Below, piece by piece: positions 34,096-41,516 of a stretch of 64,000 nt of DNA (the stretch's first letter is position 1; the number at the start of each line of letters is the position of its first letter). The position numbers and the translations under genes are program-made. The notes under the pieces were generated by a model. It saw only the letters and a program-made list of their open reading frames with translations. It was not told the origin of the DNA and did no database searches. Source of the DNA: CALLVY01 sp937899855 (GTDB lineage: Bacteria; Bacteroidota; Bacteroidia; Chitinophagales; Saprospiraceae); the NCBI GenBank assembly GCA_039820405.1, contig JBCBQC010000006.1, positions 1 through 64,000 of the forward strand. The letters are read 5' to 3'.

Positions 34096-36909
34096 TCAGA
34101 ACTCCAACGCCGAACGATCGCCAAACTGTACGAATGGAGCCCAGTAAAAGGGGTGGGACTGTAAGCGACTGGCCCGCGCCAAAAACTGACGTTTGGCAGC
34201 ACTAAGCGCTCCGTCCTTGGTGGCTCCCGTCCGCAACTGGGCGTAGTACTCCCTCATGATCTCGGCCGTCGTACAATCCTCTACCGACCACAGACTGATC
34301 AAGGTACTCGGACAACCCGCCAGGATAAACCCCCGGGACAGACTCATGACGCCCTCGCCTTTTTGCAGGGGGCCGTTGCCGGTATTGCAGGCGCTGAGTA
34401 CGGCCAGGTCGGCGCGCAGTTCGAGGTTGGACAGGTCGAAGTGAGAGAGGTAATCGTCGGCTAGGAAGATCTTGTTGTTCAGGGGCGTCTCATCGTCCAG
34501 GCAGGAGTGGGTGGCGAGATGGAGGATGCGGTAGTCCCGGCTGTTTTGGAGAAACTGCGCTTTGGTGGCGCGTTTGCCGATCCAGGTTTTTCCACCCATG
34601 ATGGCTTCGACCTGTTCGACTTCCCGCTCGTTGCACTGGAGGGGCGAGAGGTAATCGTTTTCGCAGGCCCGCAAGCGGGTAGTTTGCGCGATGGCGGGCG
34701 TCCCAAAGTTGGGCGCCATCCCCAAGAAGGTACGCGGAGCGGTGGTGGACTTTTGCCGGCTGAGGTTTTGCAGCCAGAGGGTCGCCGAGTAGGTATAGCT
34801 GATTTGGTGGAAATTGATAAGGTAGTCGAGGTGGTCGGGGGCGTAAGAAAGTTGCTCCACCTCGGGCGCATTGCGCAGTAGCACTTCGAAGGGGATGTAG
34901 CCGATCAAGTCATCGGGGGCGATCAGCAAACGCCCTCCCGAAATGGGTATTGGAACATCGCCCAGGAGCTGATCGTGGAGGGAGCGGGTGAGGTCGACAA
35001 ACTGTCGGTGGCTGGCCAGGGGATCCTTGGAAGTGGGGGGCAGGTGGAGTAGGCGTCGCAATTGGTCGGTCTGGTCTTTCAATTCAGCGGAGCGGGGCAG
35101 GCGGCGGATGAGGGTTTGCCGTTGGCTAATGCCGATGAGGTAGTGGTGTTTCTCGCCCACAAAATACTCCAGTAAGACCGAGCGGTCGTCGCCCAAATTT
35201 TGCTGGACTTGCTCGATGGTCGCCAGCTTGCGGTCGTGTTTGATTTGGTAATAGCGGGGATAGTCCCGTTCGATCTGGTCGATCAATTCCTGGTGCTGGC
35301 GCCGCAGTTGGAACAGGGCATCTTCGAGGCGTTTGACTTTATCGGCGGCGGTTTGGGATCCCCGATTTTTGAGGATTTCTTTTTGGTGAAAGCTGATGGT
35401 GGATTTGAGTTCGCGTTCGCGACGGACCAGGTTGGTGGGAATTCCCGCAAAGCCGAGGGCATTGTTCTCCTGGATGGATTCGAGGAGGAGGGCGGCCTTG
35501 CTGCTTTCGGCGAGTTGGAAGATTTGCTCCGCCAGTTCCGGCGAGGCCTGGTCCTGGTATTTTTGGTAGAGGGCGGCCATGGCTCCTTCAAAAATGGGGA
35601 TGACCCGCTCGGAAAGGATGGTTTTGGATTCCCAGGCCAAATATTCCTGACGCAGCTGGCGGATAAATTCGATGGCCAGCAGGTAGGTGTCGATGGCTTG
35701 GTCCCGGAGGGTGGGGTCTTGCGTTTGTTGGTACCGTTGTAGGAGGGCTTTGGCTTTGCCTTCGAGGAGTTCGAGGACATTGGTATTGGCGTGCAGCTTG
35801 TCCCGCGGCGGATTGGCGTAAGGGGTAGCAGAATCTAAGTCATCACTAAAATGCAAAAAAGCCCGTTGGTAGGTGGCTAAACTTTGCTCGTAATCCTCCA
35901 TATCGTAATAGCAATCCCCCAATTTGACGAGGTAAATGCCCATGGAGGCGTGGTAATCAAAGGAACTGAACTTTTCCTGGGCTACGGTAAATGCTTTTTC
36001 AAAAAAGGAGATAGCTTGTTTGTATTCACGGCGTTGTTGGTAAAATTCACCTCGTAAGCGATGCGCGTGATCGATTGAACCGTAGGAAGTAGAGTCGGTT
36101 AGATCAACTGCCATTTGAATGTGGTAGGCAAACGATTCGGAATCTTGAGCTTCCATCGCTAGTTCAGCTAGATTGGTATGAGCGGCAAGGAGGTAGCCCG
36201 AATTGATATCCCCTCCACCGATGCTATCAATTGATAAGAGCTGGATGCATCGCTCAAAGTAGACGCGAGCGGAATCCTTTTGCTCCAGCTTCGTTTGTAA
36301 CTGTCCCAATTCAAAATAGCTATAACTGACCTGATCCGAGATTTCTCCGAAGGATCGCCGCCGTTCGTCGAGCGCTTTGTGCGAATATTCCAGGGAAGCA
36401 GAAAAATCTCCCTTGTTCAATAAGGTCCGTCCAATATTACTCATGGTGGCGGCTATCCCGGCGGGAGTGCCATTGGTTTCTTCAATCTGTAGGGCTTGTT
36501 CGTACATTTGGATGGAACGGTCGTAATCCCCCATGACCGTAAATACCCGCGCTTGATTATACAGGGCCGAGCTGTAGGCATCGTTGTCTTTCTCCAGCTT
36601 CTGCTTCGCTTCGATCAGGGCCCGTTCCGTAAAATCGATCCATTGTGCGTAATCTCCCTGGTAGTAGGCGCAGGATCCCAAAGCATTGATACAGTTGATG
36701 TAATTGACCCAGTCGCCGCGGCTTTCGTAGTAGGGGAGGCCCAATGTGAAATAGTGAATACAACTGTCAATGTGTTGCGGAAAGTAGGAAGATGCCTTTT
36801 CAAACAAGCCCTCTTCCACCTTTTCCGCAAGCTCAGTAGTCTGCTCGCTTTTTGAGCAAGCGCTAATTACGATACCCAAGAAAAACAAAAAATAAACAAT
36901 GGACTTCAT
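34096..36909 (-). CDS. CHAT-domain protease-like lipoprotein with TPR repeats
   Basis: A 937-residue lipoprotein (lipobox ISAC, Cys about residue 18). About residues 40-480 are TPR-type helical repeats (for example ALYNQARVFTVMGDYDRSIQMYEQAL). A coiled region (about 500-560) precedes a C-terminal CHAT domain (about 620-930), a caspase-like cysteine protease fold. The catalytic pair is present: His801 in LHLATHS and Cys841 in AVLSACNTG, 40 residues apart as in the family. Being a lipoprotein, it acts outside the cytoplasm, unlike most CHAT proteins. It is convergent with the anti-sigma-like gene (20-base gap), and lies between the two sigma/anti-sigma pairs. Substrate unknown. Confidence 0.87.
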   Translation of the reverse strand: MKSIVYFLFFLGIVISACSKSEQTTELAEKVEEGLFEKASSYFPQHIDSCIHYFTLGLPYYESRGDWVNYINCINALGSCAYYQGDYAQWIDFTERALIEAKQKLEKDNDAYSSALYNQARVFTVMGDYDRSIQMYEQALQIEETNGTPAGIAATMSNIGRTLLNKGDFSASLEYSHKALDERRRSFGEISDQVSYSYFELGQLQTKLEQKDSARVYFERCIQLLSIDSIGGGDINSGYLLAAHTNLAELAMEAQDSESFAYHIQMAVDLTDSTSYGSIDHAHRLRGEFYQQRREYKQAISFFEKAFTVAQEKFSSFDYHASMGIYLVKLGDCYYDMEDYEQSLATYQRAFLHFSDDLDSATPYANPPRDKLHANTNVLELLEGKAKALLQRYQQTQDPTLRDQAIDTYLLAIEFIRQLRQEYLAWESKTILSERVIPIFEGAMAALYQKYQDQASPELAEQIFQLAESSKAALLLESIQENNALGFAGIPTNLVRRERELKSTISFHQKEILKNRGSQTAADKVKRLEDALFQLRRQHQELIDQIERDYPRYYQIKHDRKLATIEQVQQNLGDDRSVLLEYFVGEKHHYLIGISQRQTLIRRLPRSAELKDQTDQLRRLLHLPPTSKDPLASHRQFVDLTRSLHDQLLGDVPIPISGGRLLIAPDDLIGYIPFEVLLRNAPEVEQLSYAPDHLDYLINFHQISYTYSATLWLQNLSRQKSTTAPRTFLGMAPNFGTPAIAQTTRLRACENDYLSPLQCNEREVEQVEAIMGGKTWIGKRATKAQFLQNSRDYRILHLATHSCLDDETPLNNKIFLADDYLSHFDLSNLELRADLAVLSACNTGNGPLQKGEGVMSLSRGFILAGCPSTLISLWSVEDCTTAEIMREYYAQLRTGATKDGALSAAKRQFLARASRLQSHPFYWAPFVQFGDRSALEF

Positions 36910-37293
36910 AGTGCTGATCTCTAAATTTGGAAAACGAAAACCTGTAACTGGTCTAGAGATGTCCTACGCTTACGCTACACGCAGGGGAGGATCACCTTTG
37001 TACAGGGTACTTATGGAACTCAGAGCGGAATTACTAGGGGAAGCTTAAATGAGTATCCGGCCATTATCGGGCCAAACGCCAGCCCTTTAATTGTGGGAAT
37101 GATTCTGTCAGCGAAGATGAGGAAATAAACTTAGGTAAACCAGTTCTGGGAGCTAAATAACTATTCTAGGACAGTAAGTGGTTGTAAAACGGTAAATTGA
37201 GCGTAGTGCTAGTTTGGGGTAACAATGGTGAAGCGGTAAGAGGAGAACGATCTGGCCCCGGAGGACCAGATCGTTCGGGGTGACTTTTTCTTA
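36910..37293. other. Interval between CHAT and T9SS protein genes, with stem-loop
   Basis: About 380 bases without a gene. It holds a perfect 11-base stem (GAACGATCTGG at 37245-37255, complement at 37266-37276) 17 bases beyond the stop codon of the secreted-protein gene on the minus strand. There is no U-tract on that strand, so it is a possible terminator or RNA-stabilising hairpin. The rest, 36930-37240, shows nothing I recognise; a promoter for the CHAT gene is expected there. Confidence 0.5.
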
Positions 37294-38304
37294 TTACGGT
37301 ATCAATTTAACCAATTTGTGGGTCACGGTTTTCTGCCCGTCCCGCAGCTGGAAGTAGTAAACTCCCGGGGAAAGATCAGCCGTACTAATCGTTTCCTGAC
37401 CGCTCCCGGTTCCCCAGCTAAACTGCTGACGTTGAACCAACTGGCCAACGGCATCGTAAATCTCCATTTCGAGCTCTAGCTGATCGCCCGTATCTACTTT
37501 GAGATTGACCTCGTCGTTGAACGGATTGGGCATGAAGTCACTTTCCCAGTCACTGGCTACCGAGCGCGTATTGCCTTTTCTCTGAAATCCAGTATCTCCC
37601 AGGTCCGTTCCCTCACAATCGAAACAGAGTTCTTCATTGTACACTGGATCCAAAAGGGTCGCGCAATCGGGATTGCTACAATCGGCGCAGGTTTCGATAA
37701 AAGTCGAACAGGTAAAAATATCGCCCAGTCCCGTGTAATCGTGGATGGGATACATGCTGTAAATACCTGGAGTACCCTTGTTTTCCCGGAGTAGCTCCAT
37801 CTGCAGGTCGCTGGTAATGGTCGGATCCTCGTTGCGAATATCTTTACACAGGTAGGTACTAAAGTCCAACGTCACGGCGATATCGGAATGGTAGAGCGGG
37901 TCGGTCGTGGGTTGGTAGCTCGAGTCGTAGCCGAAAGCCTGAAAGGGGCCGACGATCACGGGAACGGAGGTGGCGTTGACGCTGTAGGTCAGGCGCATGT
38001 AGATTTCGGGCGTACCCGTGGGCAGCACGTAGCCGCCTCCGAGGGCCGTGGAGGGGGTGAGGTGGGTGGCGTAGACCCGGGCGGTGACGTAGGCCAGGCC
38101 GGTGGTTCGGTCAATTTCGATGGGCAGCGAACTCACGGGGCAATTGGGTTCCAAAAAGCCCGTGCCAATCAACAGGTGGCAGGCCTTGATGACTTGTACC
38201 GCGGCGGCATCTTCTTCGCACTTCTCGGCCTGGCTGGTGGTGGGTAAAAAGCAAAGGGTGGTTAATAGCAATGCGTAGCACAAACCATAGATTACATTTT
38301 TCAT
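37294..38304 (-). CDS. Cysteine-rich T9SS-secreted protein, paralogue 1
   Basis: A 336-residue protein with a signal peptide (about 1-26) and a T9SS type A sorting domain (about 258-336, DFMPNPFNDEVNLKV to VTHKLVKLIP). The middle (about 30-240) is an unrecognised domain shared with the protein at 40081-41079: blocks QVIKACHLLIGTGF, YATHLTP, DPLYHSDI, CKD, YPIHDYTG, FTCSTFIETCADC, CATLLDPVYNEELCFDCE. About ten cysteines, many aligned, suggest disulfides outside the cell. It is divergent from the second sigma-factor gene, so shared control is plausible. Function unknown. Confidence 0.8.
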   Translation of the reverse strand: MKNVIYGLCYALLLTTLCFLPTTSQAEKCEEDAAAVQVIKACHLLIGTGFLEPNCPVSSLPIEIDRTTGLAYVTARVYATHLTPSTALGGGYVLPTGTPEIYMRLTYSVNATSVPVIVGPFQAFGYDSSYQPTTDPLYHSDIAVTLDFSTYLCKDIRNEDPTITSDLQMELLRENKGTPGIYSMYPIHDYTGLGDIFTCSTFIETCADCSNPDCATLLDPVYNEELCFDCEGTDLGDTGFQRKGNTRSVASDWESDFMPNPFNDEVNLKVDTGDQLELEMEIYDAVGQLVQRQQFSWGTGSGQETISTADLSPGVYYFQLRDGQKTVTHKLVKLIP

Positions 38305-38516
38305 GGTTAAACTTGTTTTTAGACATTAGAAATACCCCAAGGGCGATGGTCTCTATCATCGTTGGGAATGGCAAAAGTGAAGGTTGATCAATTCACGTCC
38401 CTTAATACCCTGGTAATTTTAAAGGATAGCAACGGGGAGAAAAAAAATAAATTTTACGGATTTTGGACAGTTAGGTGGCAGGGAACGGCTTGCAAAATTC
38501 ATTTCTCTATTGGAAA

Positions 38517-38547
38517 TTGTATGGAAAATTACATTTTTTTATCTTTC
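38517..38547 (+). promoter_or_regulatory. Promoter of the second sigma-factor gene
   Basis: TTG at 38517-38519, 20 bases, TATCTTTC at 38540-38547 (one mismatch to TAnnTTTG). It lies in the 321-base region between the divergent secreted-protein gene and the sigma gene; leader about 72 bases. The remainder of that region is AT-rich and shows no other feature I can name. Confidence 0.5.
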
Positions 38548-38625
38548 GAGACAATGGATAATTAAAGTAATTCATCAAAAGGGATGCTAACCTTTCTCCT
38601 ACCGAGGGAATAAACAAGTAAGCTA

Positions 38626-39216
38626 ATGCACGAATGGACGGATGATCAGCTCTTAGAGCTACTGAGATCGGCGCAGCCCGCCGAACGCAATCGGGGCTTG
38701 ACCGCGCTTTACCAGAACCTCTATGGGGGAGTAGCCCGTTTTGTGCTCAACAATAGTGGCACTGAGGAAGATGCCAAGGATATCTTCCAGGAAGGTTTGA
38801 TCGTACTCTACGAAAAGGTGAGCGTCCCCGACTTTGTTCAAACCAGCAGCCTAAAGACCTTTCTGCACGCCATCTGTCGCAACCTTTGGCTCAAACGCTT
38901 GCGGCGCAGTAGTCGGAGAGAAACCTCCGTCGGTGAAATCCAACTCCTCCCCATTGCCGATTGGGAAGATGCCCACCGGGAAGATCAGCAAGAGGAACAA
39001 AAAGAATTGGTCCAACAACTGCTGGGGCAGCTCGGTGAAAGTTGTCGTCGTTTGCTCGTGCTCTTTTATTACGAACGCCGTAGTATGCAGGAAATCGCTA
39101 ACTTGTTGGGGCTCTCCAATGATCGGGTGGCCAAAAATAAGAAGGCGCGCTGCATGAACAAACTCCGAGAATTACATGGCCAACTACGTAAACCCCAAGG
39201 AAAAACCAGCGAATAA
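38626..39216 (+). CDS. ECF RNA polymerase sigma factor, copy 2
   Basis: A 196-residue sigma-70-like factor paralogous to the one at 32711-33277. Region 2 has EEDAKDIFQEGLIVLYEKV and ICRNLWLKRLRRSSRRE; region 4 has ESCRRLLVLFYYERRSMQEIANLLGLSNDRVAKNKKARCMNKLR. Its partner anti-sigma-like gene starts 7 bases after its stop codon, indicating one operon. The upstream region is shared with a divergent gene for a T9SS-secreted protein. Confidence 0.88.
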   Translation: MHEWTDDQLLELLRSAQPAERNRGLTALYQNLYGGVARFVLNNSGTEEDAKDIFQEGLIVLYEKVSVPDFVQTSSLKTFLHAICRNLWLKRLRRSSRRETSVGEIQLLPIADWEDAHREDQQEEQKELVQQLLGQLGESCRRLLVLFYYERRSMQEIANLLGLSNDRVAKNKKARCMNKLRELHGQLRKPQGKTSE

Positions 39217-39223
39217 TTGCCCG

Positions 39224-39958
39224 ATGAAGCAACAGGAAAAAATTGATGCCTACCTAATGGGCCAACTCTCCGAAGCCGAAGACCGCGCCTTCCGCGCCGA
39301 TCTGCAACGCGACGGAGCCCTGGCCAAAGAGGTCGAAGTACGGCGAAACATGCTGCTCGCCATTCGGCAAGTCGGCCGCCAAGAACTGCGACAAACCCTC
39401 GAAGGCATCCACCGCGACCTCCAACCCCAAGCCGACCCCCGCGAACCCGCCATCACCCCCATCCGCCGTATACTACCCTGGCTCGGAGCTCTCGCCGCGG
39501 CGACCATCTTACTCCTCCTCCTGATCCGTACCCCCGATAACCAATCGCTGTACCCCGACTACTACCAGCCCTACGAGCTCAGTCTCAACCTGCGCGATAC
39601 CTCCCCCAATGCCGATCAGACCCAAGCCCTCCGCCAGTACCGCGAAGGCAACTACGCCGCCGCCCTCCCCCTGTTCGAACGGCTCGCCGCCAGCGAGCCC
39701 CAACAAAGCCAGTACCAGATGGCCATCGCCATCTGTCAGATCGAGCTGGGCCAAACCGCCGCGGCCCAAAGCCGCTTGCAACAACTCTACGACTCCGGCG
39801 ATCCCTTTCTAGTCGACGAGGCTGCCTGGTACCTGGGGCTGATGGCCCTAAAGGCCGAAGACCTCTCCACCGTTCAGAGCTACCTCCGCCCACTGGCGGA
39901 TGATCCCCGCGCCGATCACCACGGGGCCGCCCGTGATTTGCTGGATACACTCAAGTAG
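39224..39958 (+). CDS. Anti-sigma-like membrane protein with periplasmic TPR-like domain, copy 2
   Basis: A 244-residue single-span protein. The start at ATG 39224, seven bases after the sigma stop codon, gives MKQQEKIDAYLMGQLSEAEDRAF, which aligns with the first residues of copy 1; the longer frame from 39176 overlaps the sigma gene and lacks this match. A membrane helix lies at about 86-104 (LGALAAATILLLLLI). The outside part has helical repeats (YREGNYAAALPLFERL, YQMAIAICQIELGQT, AAWYLGLMALKAEDL). Codon use here is strikingly C-rich at third positions compared with its sigma gene. Confidence 0.8.
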   Translation: MKQQEKIDAYLMGQLSEAEDRAFRADLQRDGALAKEVEVRRNMLLAIRQVGRQELRQTLEGIHRDLQPQADPREPAITPIRRILPWLGALAAATILLLLLIRTPDNQSLYPDYYQPYELSLNLRDTSPNADQTQALRQYREGNYAAALPLFERLAASEPQQSQYQMAIAICQIELGQTAAAQSRLQQLYDSGDPFLVDEAAWYLGLMALKAEDLSTVQSYLRPLADDPRADHHGAARDLLDTLK

Positions 39959-40007
39959 AGCGCCCCGACGGATTTATCCACGGCCTCATCCATAACCACC
40001 AATAAAA

Positions 40008-40038
40008 AATTCCCGAACGCCTTATGCCCTCGGGAATT
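40008..40038 (-). terminator. Rho-independent terminator for the second T9SS protein gene
   Basis: Nine-base stem (AATTCCCGA at 40008-40016, complement at 40030-40038), 13-base loop, followed on the minus strand by TTTTTTATT. It lies 43 bases past the stop codon at 40081 and may also serve the convergent anti-sigma-like gene. Confidence 0.75.
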
Positions 40039-40080
40039 TCGTATGATATCAGATAAATGGATCGAGCCTAAGCCCAATCC

Positions 40081-41079
40081 TTAAAAATCCTTCTTTACCA
40101 TTTTGTGGAAAAATTGGTGCTGGCCATCGCTGATCGAAAAGAAATAAAGCCCGGCCCCCAGGTGTTCTGTGGAAATGGTCTTCAATCGCTCACTCGTACC
40201 AGCTGGTAAAAAGGTCTGATGTACCAACTGCCCATCGGCTCGGTAAATTTCCAGGTTCCATTGCGTTTCCATCGCTCCCTGAATATCCAATATCACCTCC
40301 GAACCAAAGGGATTGGGACTCAATTGGCTACTCCACGCGATTTCTTCCGGTCTGGCCTCCGGTCGCTGACGCAGCCCGATTTCATCTTTGTCGACTTCAC
40401 AATCAAAGCACAAGAGTTCTTCGTAAATGGGATCTTCCAGGGCGGTACAGTTGGAGTTGGGGCAATCAAAGCAGGTTTCGCTAAAGGTGGAACAGGCGAA
40501 GATACCACTGGGGCTGCTGTAATCGTGGATGGGATACAACTCGTAATCCCCCGAACCATCGAGGAGGGGAGTCACCAGTTCGATTTTGATATCAGCCGTT
40601 TTGATCGTACTGCTGGCACCATTGACACCCTTGCAGATGAAAGCGCTGAGGTCGAGTACCACCTCGATATTGGCGTGGTAAAGCGGGTCATTGGTGGGTT
40701 GTACGGTGGGGTCGTAAGCGAAATGCTCAAAGGGACCGACCAACTCCAATAATCCTTCATCCTTGTTACTGAGCCGCAGGTAAAGGCCCGGGGTGTTTGC
40801 GGGCAAGAGGTAGTCACCATTGCCGTTGATTTGGGAGAGGTGGGTGACCAGGACCTGAGTGGTAAGGGTCAATTCCCCCAGCTCATTGAGCTCAATGGGT
40901 AGCGTGTTAGCGGGACAGGAGTAGGGGGTAGAAAAACCAGTACCAATGATAACGTGGCAGGCCTTGATCAACTGAACGACGCTTTCCGATTCGTATTTCG
41001 GGCTTGGTGACTTGGTACTGCTGGATAAGGTGATGAACAAAATCAGGCTTACAATAGGAATAGCAATTAGTTTTTTCAT
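40081..41079 (-). CDS. Cysteine-rich T9SS-secreted protein, paralogue 2
   Basis: A 332-residue protein with signal peptide (about 1-22) and T9SS type A sorting domain (about 255-332, SQLSPNPFGSEVILDI to FFHKMVKKDF). The central domain is paralogous to that at 37294-38304: QLIKACHVIIGTGF, LVTHLSQ, DPLYHANIEVVLDLS, CKG, YPIHDYSS, FACSTFSETCFDC, CTALEDPIYEELLCFDCE. Conserved cysteines point to an extracellular disulfide-bonded domain. It is convergent with the second anti-sigma-like gene, mirroring the first module. Function unknown. Confidence 0.8.
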   Translation of the reverse strand: MKKLIAIPIVSLILFITLSSSTKSPSPKYESESVVQLIKACHVIIGTGFSTPYSCPANTLPIELNELGELTLTTQVLVTHLSQINGNGDYLLPANTPGLYLRLSNKDEGLLELVGPFEHFAYDPTVQPTNDPLYHANIEVVLDLSAFICKGVNGASSTIKTADIKIELVTPLLDGSGDYELYPIHDYSSPSGIFACSTFSETCFDCPNSNCTALEDPIYEELLCFDCEVDKDEIGLRQRPEARPEEIAWSSQLSPNPFGSEVILDIQGAMETQWNLEIYRADGQLVHQTFLPAGTSERLKTISTEHLGAGLYFFSISDGQHQFFHKMVKKDF

Positions 41080-41125
41080 GCTTCTTTGATTTTTGAATGC
41101 GTATTAACAATGGTAATAAATCTTA

Positions 41126-41290
41126 GGTTGTGTCTCATAAATGCTTTTGGAGGAAGGTGGTCCAGATTTTGGTTCTCGTCGAGCCTCCTTTCGAGCGGAC
41201 ACCGTCCGAAGCGAGGGAACCGCTTGGCGGATGGGTGGCCTGGTTCTAAAGATGGATCAGATTCACCGTTGGGTATTTATAAGACACAGC
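41126..41290. mobile_element. MITE-like element, family 2, copy A
   Basis: A 165-base non-coding element with 17-19-base imperfect terminal inverted repeats (GGTTGTGTCTCATAAAT at the left; the right end reads ATTTATAAGACACAGCC) and TA on both flanks (41124-41125, 41291-41292). This suggests TA target duplication. It matches copy B at 27857-28079 in opposite orientation. It lies between the M28 peptidase gene's 3' end and the secreted-protein gene's 5' end. The remaining bases of the interval, 41293-41516, show no gene. Confidence 0.75.
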
Positions 41291-41516
41291 CTAGTCTGGC
41301 ACACCGGTTGGTGAGTCCAGGTTTACTTAGCTGGCAAATAAGGCTGGTTGAAAAAGAAAGCGTGAATTGCTAAAGAAGAATTGCTCCCAGATACTTGGAA
41401 GATGGCATTGGCTTGTTTCAGTTTCAACTGCTTTATTCAACTCCAATTTGCAAATTATTTGGCTACCGCGCAATACCGTACCCCCGATAGCCGGATGGAA
41501 GAGCAATAGCTACGCT

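Noticed and set aside
34096..36909. CHAT gene as part of a gasdermin or CRISPR (type III-E) defence system
   Set aside because: No small gasdermin-like gene, Cas gene or repeat array is nearby, and the protein is exported.
28331..41079. A polysaccharide-utilisation locus around the hybrid two-component gene
   Set aside because: No susC, susD or carbohydrate-active enzymes are found beside it.
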